Shown here piece after piece: positions 1 to 6,415 of a stretch of 8,576 nucleotides of DNA (the stretch's first letter is position 1; every line of letters begins with the position of its first letter). The notes beneath the pieces are model-generated. The model worked only from the letters and a program-made list of their open reading frames with translations. It ran no database searches and was not told where the DNA came from. The stretch is from NCBI GenBank assembly GCA_029858845.1, contig JAOUEG010000063.1:1-8576 (forward strand). Direction: 5' to 3'. Source of the DNA: Chloroflexota bacterium. Its GTDB lineage: Bacteria > Chloroflexota > Limnocylindria > Limnocylindrales > CSP1-4. The position numbers were made by a program, and so were the translations under genes.

Positions 1-1308
1 CGCGGCCGCAGCCGTGGACGCCGACCCGCGGGCCCCGCCGGTCCGGCGGCGGGTCGACTGCACCTCGACGGAATCGCCACTCCTGATCACCTTCGTCGGG
101 AAATCCGTGGTCCGGACTTCCGCGGCGATCTTCACGTTGCGCCCGATCCGGGCGCCGCGCGGGATGACCGCGTTCTTGCCGACGACCGTGATGCCGGTAT
201 TGAGCCGTCCCGGCTCCTGTCTGTTGGGTCGATCATCGAGCGGTCCGTGGCCGACGATCGCGCCCGGGCCGACGACGACCTGCTTGTCCAGGATGGACCG
301 ATCGATCACCGCGCCGGATCTGATCACCGAGTCGAACATGACGATCGAGTCGCGAACGACGGCGCCGACGTCCACGCGGACGCCCGGCGACAGGACCGAA
401 TTGACCACGGTCCCGTCGATCTGGCACCCGTGGCTGACGAGCGACCGGTGGACCTGCGCCGTCGGCCCGACCTTGGCCGGGGCGCGCTCCTCGGACCGGG
501 TATGGATGACCCAGTCCTTGTCGTACAGATCCAAGTCGGGCTCGTCGTCGAGGAGAGCCATGTTCGTCTCCCAGTACGACTGGACCGTCCCGACATCCTG
601 CCAGTAACCGCTGTAGCGGTAGCCGAAGACCCGGGCGCCCTCGGCGAGCATCGCCGGGATGACGTGGTTCCCGAAGTCGGCCCGATCCTCGGTCAGGAAC
701 CGGCCGAGCGCCTTCCTGGAGAAGACGTAGACGCCCATCGACGCCAGATCGCTCTTGGGCTGCTTGGGCTTTTCCTGCCACTCCACGACGCGATCCGCGT
801 CGTCCAGGGCCAGGATCCCCATCCGGGTAGCGTCAGCGAGCGGGACGCGGCGGACGGCGATCGTGACGTCCGCGCGGCGTCGGCGATGTGCTGCCACGAA
901 CGGCTGGTAGTCCATCTTGTAGATGTGGTCGCCGGCAAGGAGAAGGACCGTGTCCGCGTTCGAGTGCTCGATGACGTTCATGTTGCGCAGCACGGCGTCC
1001 GCGGTCCCGCCGTACCACTCGGCGACCCGACCGCGCGAGATGTAGGGCTGGAGCAGCTTGACGCCACCGCGGTTGCGATCCAGGTCCCAGGCCCGGCCGA
1101 GACCGATGTGGTCGTTGAGCGAGCGGGGGTTGTACTGGGTCAGGACGACCACGTCGTCGATGTCCGAGTTCACGCAGTTGGACAGCGTGAAGTCGATGAT
1201 CCGGTACTTGCCACCGAACGGGACCGCGGGCTTGGCTCGCTCGGATGAAAGGATCGAGAGCCGCTCTCCCTCGCCACCCGCGAGGATGACCGCCAAGGTG
1301 CGCTTCAC
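1..1308 (-). CDS. glgC: Glucose-1-phosphate adenylyltransferase (ADP-glucose pyrophosphorylase), C-terminus cut by window edge
   Basis: This cytosolic enzyme makes ADP-glucose and pyrophosphate from ATP and glucose-1-phosphate, the committed step of bacterial glycogen synthesis. The frame is open for 436 codons and reaches base 1 without a stop. Visible motifs are the nucleotide loop LAGGEGERL (residues 9-17), KPAVPFGGKYRIIDFTLSN (26-44), GGTADAV (100-106), AGDHIYKMDY with the metal-binding Asp127 (125-134), EKP with the presumed sugar-phosphate lysine Lys180 (179-181), ASMGVYVF (189-196) and the DVGT segment (238-241). A hexapeptide left-handed beta-helix follows from about 290 to 420. The GTG start at 1308 is chosen because the frame is closed by a TGA just upstream at 1330-1332, the protein begins right before the Rossmann strand, and GGAGG lies 11 bases before it. 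The loop differs from the common GGxGTRLxPLT form. The last visible residues are Arg/Thr/Ala-rich, so the true end is probably close. Family assignment is firm; strict GlgC substrate use is inferred. Confidence 0.93.
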   Translation of the reverse strand, partial: MKRTLAVILAGGEGERLSILSSERAKPAVPFGGKYRIIDFTLSNCVNSDIDDVVVLTQYNPRSLNDHIGLGRAWDLDRNRGGVKLLQPYISRGRVAEWYGGTADAVLRNMNVIEHSNADTVLLLAGDHIYKMDYQPFVAAHRRRRADVTIAVRRVPLADATRMGILALDDADRVVEWQEKPKQPKSDLASMGVYVFSRKALGRFLTEDRADFGNHVIPAMLAEGARVFGYRYSGYWQDVGTVQSYWETNMALLDDEPDLDLYDKDWVIHTRSEERAPAKVGPTAQVHRSLVSHGCQIDGTVVNSVLSPGVRVDVGAVVRDSIVMFDSVIRSGAVIDRSILDKQVVVGPGAIVGHGPLDDRPNRQEPGRLNTGITVVGKNAVIPRGARIGRNVKIAAEVRTTDFPTKVIRSGDSVEVQSTRRRTGGARGSASTAAAA

Positions 1309-1319
1309 GTTTCGGGTCG

Positions 1320-1324
1320 CCTCC
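1320..1324 (-). promoter_or_regulatory. glgC ribosome binding site
   Basis: GGAGG on the minus strand lies 11 bases before the GTG at 1308. This supports GTG as the start of glgC, since no other in-frame start codon exists between the upstream stop and this codon. Confidence 0.6.
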
Positions 1325-1363
1325 GCGTGTCATCGCCGTCGCGGCGTCGTCGTCCTCGGCTCG

Positions 1364-1372
1364 ATGCTAGCA
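1364..1372 (-). promoter_or_regulatory. Candidate glgC promoter (extended -10)
   Basis: The minus strand reads TGC then TAGCAT, which fits an extended -10 element (TGn-TANNNT). Transcription would start near 1357, leaving an untranslated leader of about 50 bases before glgC. No good -35 hexamer is visible 16-18 bases upstream, which is tolerable for an extended -10 promoter. The call rests on motif match only. Confidence 0.45.
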
Positions 1373-1423
1373 CGCGCGATGCGCCCGGAGATGTACGGGG
1401 GGTTCGGGGATCGTAAACCTCCG

Positions 1424-1440
1424 GGCCGCCCGGGGCGACC
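1424..1440 (-). terminator. Possible terminator hairpin after the M23 gene
   Basis: On the minus strand GGTCGCC and GGCGGCC form a 7-base-pair stem (one G-U pair) around a CCG loop. It begins 35 bases past the TAG of the M23 peptidase gene and ends about 50 bases before the glgC -10 candidate. Only a short TTT follows, a few bases after the stem, so it is a weak intrinsic terminator at best. Its position between two transcription units is the main argument for it. Confidence 0.25.
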
Positions 1441-1475
1441 AACCCTCGGCGTCGGCCGGCCTCGTGCGAATGCGT

Positions 1476-2864
1476 CTAGAGGAACAGCCTCGGGTTCACG
1501 AAGGAACCGTCCCGCTCCACCATCCAGTGGAGATGGGCGCCCGTCGATCTGCCGGTGTTCCCTTCGTAGCCGATGACCTGACCCTTGCCCACCGATTGAC
1601 CGATCGAGACCGGCCGCATCGGCTTCATGTGGGCGTACCACGTGCGCAGCGAACCCGAGTGGGCGATGACCACGATCCAGGCCGGATCCGACCCGTCGGC
1701 CCAGTTCCAGCCGATGTAGACGACCGTCCCCGCGCCGGCGGCGCGCACCGGGGTCCCATACGGCGCCACCAGGTCGATGCCGTTGTGGAAATGGGCGCAT
1801 CCGTTGCCGGGGGCATACCAGGAGAACGAGCTGCACCCGTACTCGCCACTGACGCTGAACCGGTCCATTGGCCAGCGGAAGGTCCCGTTGTACTGGGACG
1901 GGATCTTGCCCTTGGACACCTGCTGGTCGATCAATCGGTCGATCTCTCGCGCCAGCGCCGCCTGCTTGGCCGCCGCCTGCTTGATCATCCGGGCCGCGCT
2001 GGCCTTGTTGCGGGCGATCGCCGCGTAGCGGGCCTGCTGCTCCTTGAGCGCCTTGGCCACGGCCTTCTCGAGCTTCTTGAGGGCGGCCCGGGTCTCCTTC
2101 AGGTCGAGCAGGCTGCGGTCGAGGGCACGCTTCTGTGCCGCCGTCTCCTGACGCAGGACGTTGGTGCGGTCACGCGTCGACGCGACGGTGTCCCGAAGGA
2201 CGGCGAGCGCCTCCTTGTCCTTGGAGATCTGCTGCGCCAGCGCCTTGTCCTGCTCGCCGACATCGATGTAGAAGCTCATCTCGGCCAGCATGTCCGTGAA
2301 GGAGCCGCTCGACAGGAAGGCCTCGAGCGGAGAGGTCCGGTCCGAGTCGTAGGCGTTGCGGACGCGATCGGCGAGGAGGGCGCGTCGCTCCGTCAGCTGC
2401 TCGCGCTTGGCAGCCTCCTTGGCGGTGAGATGGCGCAACTCGGCGTCCATGGCGGAGACCTGGACGATCAGCCCGGCATAGACGCCCTGGACCTCCTCGA
2501 TCTTGGCCTCCATCTTCGTGATCCGCTTGCGGACCGCCGTCAGGTCGGCGCCGATCGCGCCCAGCTGCTTGCGGGTTTCGCGGATCTCGGACGCCAGGGC
2601 GGACTGCAGTGAATCGAGCTGCGCCACACGGGCTTTCTGGTCCGAGACTTCCTTCTTCAGCGCTGCCTGCTTGGCCTTGGCGTCGGCCAGCTCATCCGCC
2701 TGGACGGGCCGGGTGTTGGCGGGCGCTCCGAGCAGTCCGAGGACGAGCGGGAGAAGGAGCAGGAGGGCGGGCAGGTGCCGCCGCCGATCCGCTCGAGCGG
2801 CGGGGACGGTGGACCAGCCCCCGGCGATCGGAGCGACCGATCGTGGGTTGCGGCGGCGCATCAC
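1476..2864 (-). CDS. Secreted coiled-coil M23 metallopeptidase (EnvC/NlpD-type murein hydrolase)
   Basis: This is a cell-wall endopeptidase or hydrolase regulator of 462 residues. A basic N-terminus (residues 24-30, ADRRRHL) leads into a leucine-rich hydrophobic stretch (31-48) and a likely cleavage site after PVQA (54-57), so the product is exported. Residues about 58-315 are charged heptad-like helix, interrupted near 172-208 by a YDSDRTSPLEAFLSSGSF segment of the kind seen in EnvC/PcsB-like proteins. The LytM (M23) domain spans about 328-458, with HNGID (His360, Asp364) and HLHW (His444, His446). All zinc and catalytic residues are present, so unlike E. coli EnvC it should be catalytically active. 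Cys344 and Cys356 bracket the loop before the first zinc motif and may form a disulfide. The start is GTG 2864 or the adjacent ATG 2861; no clear Shine-Dalgarno separates them. It probably acts in daughter-cell separation, possibly with FtsEX, which is not in view. Confidence 0.9.
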   Translation of the reverse strand: MMRRRNPRSVAPIAGGWSTVPAARADRRRHLPALLLLLPLVLGLLGAPANTRPVQADELADAKAKQAALKKEVSDQKARVAQLDSLQSALASEIRETRKQLGAIGADLTAVRKRITKMEAKIEEVQGVYAGLIVQVSAMDAELRHLTAKEAAKREQLTERRALLADRVRNAYDSDRTSPLEAFLSSGSFTDMLAEMSFYIDVGEQDKALAQQISKDKEALAVLRDTVASTRDRTNVLRQETAAQKRALDRSLLDLKETRAALKKLEKAVAKALKEQQARYAAIARNKASAARMIKQAAAKQAALAREIDRLIDQQVSKGKIPSQYNGTFRWPMDRFSVSGEYGCSSFSWYAPGNGCAHFHNGIDLVAPYGTPVRAAGAGTVVYIGWNWADGSDPAWIVVIAHSGSLRTWYAHMKPMRPVSIGQSVGKGQVIGYEGNTGRSTGAHLHWMVERDGSFVNPRLFL

Positions 2865-3119
2865 GTGGGCGATGTCATCGTGCGAGCGATCTCCGTGGTC
2901 GGCGCCGAACTCGGGTCTGGCGCGGGGCTACGGTCAAGCCCGCCGGTGGATCGCCGCCCCTCGACGGGCACTGCCGCTGGACGACACCATGGATCCGGCT
3001 GCAGGTCATCATACCCCTGCCCGTCCAGAACACCCTTCCCAGAGTCTATCCACCGCCCCGCGTTGCCCGCCCCTGCCGATGGTCCGGGGTGGTCGTGGGA
3101 CCTCCGATGGGGCCTTGCG
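2865..3119. other. Intergenic region before the M23 gene
   Basis: This 255-base gap separates the prepilin peptidase stop from the M23 start. It holds the TATGAT promoter candidate, a GGGCT/AGCCC hairpin with a 7-base loop (2925-2941) that is not followed by a T run, and a GGTCC/GGACC inverted repeat (3081-3102) flanked by two copies of CCGATGG. I see no small gene with a ribosome site and no recognisable riboswitch in it. Confidence 0.5.
3008..3013 (-). promoter_or_regulatory. Candidate -10 for the M23 peptidase gene
   Basis: TATGAT on the minus strand matches TATAAT at five of six positions and lies about 145 bases upstream of the M23 start, in the only sizeable gap before that gene. No convincing -35 is present at the standard spacing. 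A TTGACC hexamer occurs nearer the gene (about 2932-2937) but has no matching -10. Motif evidence only. Confidence 0.3.
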
Positions 3120-3761
3120 TCAGACCCGGATGAGCACGGCCCACAGGGCGCCCAGGATGAGGAACGGCCCGAACGGCACGTACGAACGGCGGCCGATCCG
3201 GCGCGTCGCCAGCAGGACCACGAGCACGGCCCCGGCGACCAGCAGCCCGACAAGCGTCCCACCGAGGGCGCGCTCCGCCCCGACGAGCAGCCCCATCCCG
3301 GCCAGGAACTTGACATCGCCCATCCCGAAGGCGCCGGCGCCGAACGGGATCGAAGGCAGGTACAGGACCGCGGGGATGAGCACGGCAGCAGCGACAGCCG
3401 GAACCCACGCATCTCCAACCAGCGGGTTCTGGCCGGTGACCGCATAGATCAGCGCCACGGGGATGACCGGCAGGGTCAACTCGTCGGGCAGCAGGCGCTG
3501 GTCGAGGTCCGTTGCGAGACCCACGACGAGCAGCACGAACCACGCCCCGAACAGCGCGAATGCGACCGGCTCGCCGTCGAAGCGCCCCGGCAAGAGGCCG
3601 AAGGCACCGGCGCCGACGATCACGCACACGCCGGTTCGCCAGTCGACCGGGCGGCCGGGGGCGTGCTCCTCGTCGTGCTCCGGCCAGCGCGTCGCGAACC
3701 GGTCGGCCGCGACCCCCACGAAGCCACCGATAAGGGCCAGGATCAGGCTGATGGGCTCCAT
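3120..3761 (-). CDS. Short A24-family prepilin peptidase without the tetracysteine domain
   Basis: This polytopic membrane aspartyl protease would cleave the leader of type IV pilin-like or competence pseudopilin precursors at the cytoplasmic face. It has 213 residues. Asp85 lies in ATDLDQRLLPDELTLP and Asp149 in FGMGDVKF, the two catalytic aspartates of the family (the second being GxGD). The VPFGPFLILGA motif near the C-terminus (195-205) is also typical. Several hydrophobic segments are visible (about 5-20, 45-57, 67-84, 96-109, 120-137, 152-186, 198-211). Full PilD enzymes are about 290 residues, with a CxxC...CxxC N-terminal methyltransferase region. Here that part is reduced to GGFVGVAADRFATRWPEH followed by a cysteine-free spacer, so N-methylation activity is doubtful. 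ATG 3761 is the natural start: it lies 22 bases after the pepA stop, and the frame upstream does not resemble protein. No pilin or assembly genes are in view. Confidence 0.85.
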   Translation of the reverse strand: MEPISLILALIGGFVGVAADRFATRWPEHDEEHAPGRPVDWRTGVCVIVGAGAFGLLPGRFDGEPVAFALFGAWFVLLVVGLATDLDQRLLPDELTLPVIPVALIYAVTGQNPLVGDAWVPAVAAAVLIPAVLYLPSIPFGAGAFGMGDVKFLAGMGLLVGAERALGGTLVGLLVAGAVLVVLLATRRIGRRSYVPFGPFLILGALWAVLIRV

Positions 3762-3783
3762 CGGACCGGATGAGCCGGTTGGT

Positions 3784-5349
3784 TCAGCCCGCGCGCGCCC
3801 CGGCGAGGGCCAGCTCCACGAGCGTGGCGTGGGTGACACCGGTGGCCCCGCGCGGGGCATAGGAGGTGGCCTTGCGGAAATACCCGGTCCCGCCGATGTC
3901 GAGGTGCGCCCAGGGCACGGTCGCGAACTCCCGCAGGAACAGGCCGCTCTTGACCAGCGACCCCTCGGCCGAGCTGGAGTTCTGGAAGTCCGCGTACCAC
4001 GAGTCCATGTCGGCGACGTATTCGTCCACCAGCGGCAGCTGCCAGTACCGTTCGCCCGCCCGTGCACCGGCGGCCGCGACCTGGTCGTACCAGTCCTGCG
4101 GCGTGCCGAACGCGCCGGTCACCAGGTGGCCCAGCGCCCGCGACACGGCGCCGGTCAGCGTTGCGACGTCGATGAGATGGGTCGCACCCTGCCGCTCCGC
4201 CCAGGTCATGGCGTCGCCCAGGATCAAGCGACCCTCGGCATCGGTGTTCGTGATGTCGACGGTCTTGCCGTTGAGGGCCGTGACGATGTCTCCGGGCCGG
4301 GTGGAGTGCGGACCAGGCATGTTCTCCACCGCAGGGGCGACCGCGAGCAGGGGTGTACCGGGGGCGAGGCGCGCGACCGTCTCGATGGCGGCGATCACGG
4401 TGCAGGCGCCGGTCTTGTCCATCTTCATCTCTTCCATCCGGTCGGACGGCTTGATGCTGATGCCGCCGGAATCGAAGCAGACGCCCTTGCCGATGATGGC
4501 GAGGTGGCGGTCAAGTGCGTCGCGCTCCCCCTCCCCGCCCGACCGCATCACGATCATCTGGGGGGGATTGTCGCTGCCGCGCCCGACCGCCATGAACATG
4601 CCCATGCCCAGTTCCGTCGCGCGCTCCGGCCCGATCACATCGATGGACAGGCCGTTACGCTCGGCGATGGTGCGTGCTTCCTCGGCCAGGACCAGAGGCG
4701 ACACGTCGTTCGCCGCGCGGTTGGAGAGGGTGCGGGCGGTATTCGCCCCTTCGCCCATGATGACCCCTCGTTCCGCGCCGGCCAGCACGGCCGATGCATC
4801 GGCACCCGGAGCGATCAGGATCAGTTCGTCCAGCCTGGGCGGTGCGGCGATATCGCCCCAGTCGCCCCGCAGCGGTGCGGCCGCCGAGTCCGGCAGCCGC
4901 CGCGCGCCGCCGTAGATGGATCGCGGATCGTACGAGCCCTCGATGACCCCGCGCGCGACCATCTCGGCCGCCAGGTCTGCGCCGCCGTCGAGGCCCTCGG
5001 CGTCGGCCAGGGGCGCGAGCCACACCGCCATCGAGCGAACCGTGCGCCCGCCCAGGCGCCGCTCGGCCGACGCCGCGACGCGAACGGCGACCTCGCGATC
5101 GATCTTGGCAGGATCGCCGATCCCGACGACGAGGAGCCGGTCCGCCGGCAACTCGCCGGCGTGCGCCAGTGACGTTGAGAAGCGCTTTCCGGACAGCTCC
5201 TTGAAGGCCGCCAGGGCCCGCAGCTCGCCGCCCGCCCGGCGGTCGAGTTCATCGAGCGGGCCCTCGAAGGATGGATCTGCGGCGACGGGGATGACCAGGA
5301 CATCCGCTCTGACGTCCCACGGCTGATCGGTGACGACACGAAGCTGCAC
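3784..5349 (-). CDS. pepA: Leucyl aminopeptidase (M17 cytosol aminopeptidase)
   Basis: This cytosolic two-metal exopeptidase releases N-terminal residues from peptides and acts in protein turnover. The 521-residue product has an N-terminal macro-like domain (about 1-165) and the M17 catalytic domain (about 180-515). The metal and catalytic set is complete: Lys288 in IGKGVCFDSGG, Asp293, Lys300 in SIKP, Asp311 in MKMDKTGA, and Asp370, Glu372 and Arg374 in the signature NTDAEGRLIL. The usual D-M-x-G-A after Asp311 is D-K-T-G-A here, a mild oddity. GTG 5349 is chosen because GGAGG lies 11 bases upstream (5361-5365) and the protein then begins right at the first beta strand, VQLRVV. The frame stays open to 5514, but that extension has no domain character. 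The prepilin peptidase follows after 22 bases, so the two are probably co-transcribed. The family is certain; residue preference is not. Confidence 0.95.
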   Translation of the reverse strand: MQLRVVTDQPWDVRADVLVIPVAADPSFEGPLDELDRRAGGELRALAAFKELSGKRFSTSLAHAGELPADRLLVVGIGDPAKIDREVAVRVAASAERRLGGRTVRSMAVWLAPLADAEGLDGGADLAAEMVARGVIEGSYDPRSIYGGARRLPDSAAAPLRGDWGDIAAPPRLDELILIAPGADASAVLAGAERGVIMGEGANTARTLSNRAANDVSPLVLAEEARTIAERNGLSIDVIGPERATELGMGMFMAVGRGSDNPPQMIVMRSGGEGERDALDRHLAIIGKGVCFDSGGISIKPSDRMEEMKMDKTGACTVIAAIETVARLAPGTPLLAVAPAVENMPGPHSTRPGDIVTALNGKTVDITNTDAEGRLILGDAMTWAERQGATHLIDVATLTGAVSRALGHLVTGAFGTPQDWYDQVAAAGARAGERYWQLPLVDEYVADMDSWYADFQNSSSAEGSLVKSGLFLREFATVPWAHLDIGGTGYFRKATSYAPRGATGVTHATLVELALAGARAG

Positions 5350-5360
5350 GGTGGATGTGG

Positions 5361-5365
5361 CCTCC
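5361..5365 (-). promoter_or_regulatory. pepA ribosome binding site
   Basis: GGAGG on the minus strand lies 11 bases before GTG 5349. It decides the start among several possible upstream GTG codons in the same open frame. Confidence 0.6.
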
Positions 5366-5438
5366 AGGGGTGCGGCGGCCACGGTCCGGCACCCACGGTC
5401 GGGTGACTCGATGCGGCCGATGACGAGATGTTGCGCGG

Positions 5439-5444
5439 AGTGTA
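5439..5444 (-). promoter_or_regulatory. Candidate -10 for pepA
   Basis: TACACT (TANNNT type) on the minus strand lies in the 121-base gap between the stop of the upstream hypothetical gene and the pepA start. It would give a leader of about 80 bases. The -35 region is poor. It may supplement read-through from the SDR operon. Weak motif evidence. Confidence 0.3.
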
Positions 5445-5470
5445 GCGTCCGTCGCCGGGCAGTCGCAGGC

Positions 5471-6415
5471 TCAGGGGGCCGGCTCGAGCTCCAGTTCGTC
5501 GGCCAGGGCGCCACGGGCTTCCTCGATCGCGATGACCGCCCCGCTCATTCCACCGCGGCCGATCTCGGCCATGATCAGCATCATGCCGCGCGGATCGGGC
5601 GGCAGGCGATCCTTGGCCCGGCGCTCGGCTTCGATCGCATCGCGAAGGTCGCGCTCCACCCGGCTGCCGATGCCGCCGAGCGCGAGATAGAGATCCCGCA
5701 GGGCCGCGTCATAGTCGGCACTCCGGCTCAGCCACTCGTCGAGGACCGTGACGTCGACGGTGGCGGCAAGGCCGTCGCGCAGCGTTCGCGACCTGGAGAT
5801 GGCGGCGTCGGCGTCGTCGAGAGCGGCCGCAGCGGCATCGTAGTCCGCGGCTCGGCCCAACTCGGCGGCCCGAAGCACGGCCTCGTCATGCTCCCCGAGA
5901 CGGGCGGACAGACGACTCGCGGCAAGGGCTCCGGCCGTCAGGCGAGCCCACGCGGCGTCCAGACCCACCGTCGTGTCGGCGGCCATCGCGAGCCGGTCAT
6001 GACGGTCGCGAACCGCCTGCGACAGTTCGTAGGCGCCGTCCGGCGTGCCGACGAGGGGCGCGGCAGCCAAGTCGGTCCGCACCGCGGTGGAACGCGCTCG
6101 AATCCGGGCAACGAGGTCGTCCCCCGCCGCGACTGCTTCGGCGACGGTGTCGAGGTCGCTGCCATTGAGGGACGCGAGGGCGCGACGCGCCTGGTCGGCG
6201 AGCGCGGCCATGTCGTCGGCCACGACGCCCAGTTCGGCCTCCGCCGCATCCAGGACCGGCGTCACGACAGCATCGCCGCGCATGGTCAGCTCGGGTCGCG
6301 CACCGCCGGCGGGCGAGGTGTCCATCCCGGTCACGAGGCCGGCGGCACCGAGAGAGATCACCAGAGCGAGCCCGAACCAGGCGATGGCAGCGAGGATCGG
6401 CCGCGCGCTGGGCAT
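5471..6415 (-). CDS. Membrane-anchored, alanine-rich helical protein of unknown function
   Basis: I do not recognise this 314-residue protein. One hydrophobic segment near the N-terminus (about residues 8-29, within ARPILAAIAWFGLALVISL) should act as an uncleaved anchor or signal, placing the rest outside the membrane. The remainder is Ala-, Asp- and Arg-rich, cysteine-free and apparently almost all helical. It includes two similar stretches, AADYDAAAAALDDAD (189-203) and SADYDAALRDLYLAL (232-246), that may be a degenerate helical repeat. Residues 270-293 (RLPPDPRGMMLIMAEIGRGG) stand out as less helical and may be a conserved patch. The ATG overlaps the stop of the upstream SDR gene by one base (TGATG at 6413-6417), so translation is probably coupled. 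That supports both the start and the operon. The coding assignment rests on frame length, codon character and the signal anchor. It could be a structural or surface-binding protein; no function is assigned. Confidence 0.75.
   Translation of the reverse strand: MPSARPILAAIAWFGLALVISLGAAGLVTGMDTSPAGGARPELTMRGDAVVTPVLDAAEAELGVVADDMAALADQARRALASLNGSDLDTVAEAVAAGDDLVARIRARSTAVRTDLAAAPLVGTPDGAYELSQAVRDRHDRLAMAADTTVGLDAAWARLTAGALAASRLSARLGEHDEAVLRAAELGRAADYDAAAAALDDADAAISRSRTLRDGLAATVDVTVLDEWLSRSADYDAALRDLYLALGGIGSRVERDLRDAIEAERRAKDRLPPDPRGMMLIMAEIGRGGMSGAVIAIEEARGALADELELEPAP

Noticed and set aside
247..1333. Closed open frames on both strands over the first 1.3 kb
   Set aside because: The real gene here is glgC in a minus-strand frame that stays open to base 1. 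The closed frames are its shadows; for example the one starting at 1333 is the glgC sequence read one base out of frame.
2925..2941. GGGCT/AGCCC hairpin in the M23 leader
   Set aside because: It has a five-pair stem with no T tract and no riboswitch-like surroundings, and is too weak to call regulatory.
3076..3110. GGTCC/GGACC inverted repeat flanked by CCGATGG direct repeats downstream of the prepilin peptidase gene
   Set aside because: The stem has only five pairs around a 12-base loop and no T run follows. Such short repeats are expected by chance in GC-rich DNA, so I do not call a terminator or protein-binding site.
3762..4067. Upstream extension of the prepilin peptidase frame
   Set aside because: It lies wholly inside the pepA coding region in another frame and reads as low-complexity Arg/Pro/Ser/Trp sequence. 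The membrane protein starts at Met 3761.
1464..5172. Long plus-strand open frames opposite the M23, prepilin peptidase and pepA genes, including one of 569 codons
   Set aside because: Their translations are Arg/Pro/Gly/His-rich with no domain or motif, and each lies exactly antisense to a gene with a complete set of family motifs. High GC alone produces such frames.
5350..5514. N-terminal extension of the pepA frame to ATG 5514
   Set aside because: The extra 55 codons overlap the end of the upstream hypothetical gene and have no domain character. GGAGG before GTG 5349 and the M17 domain boundary favour the shorter form.
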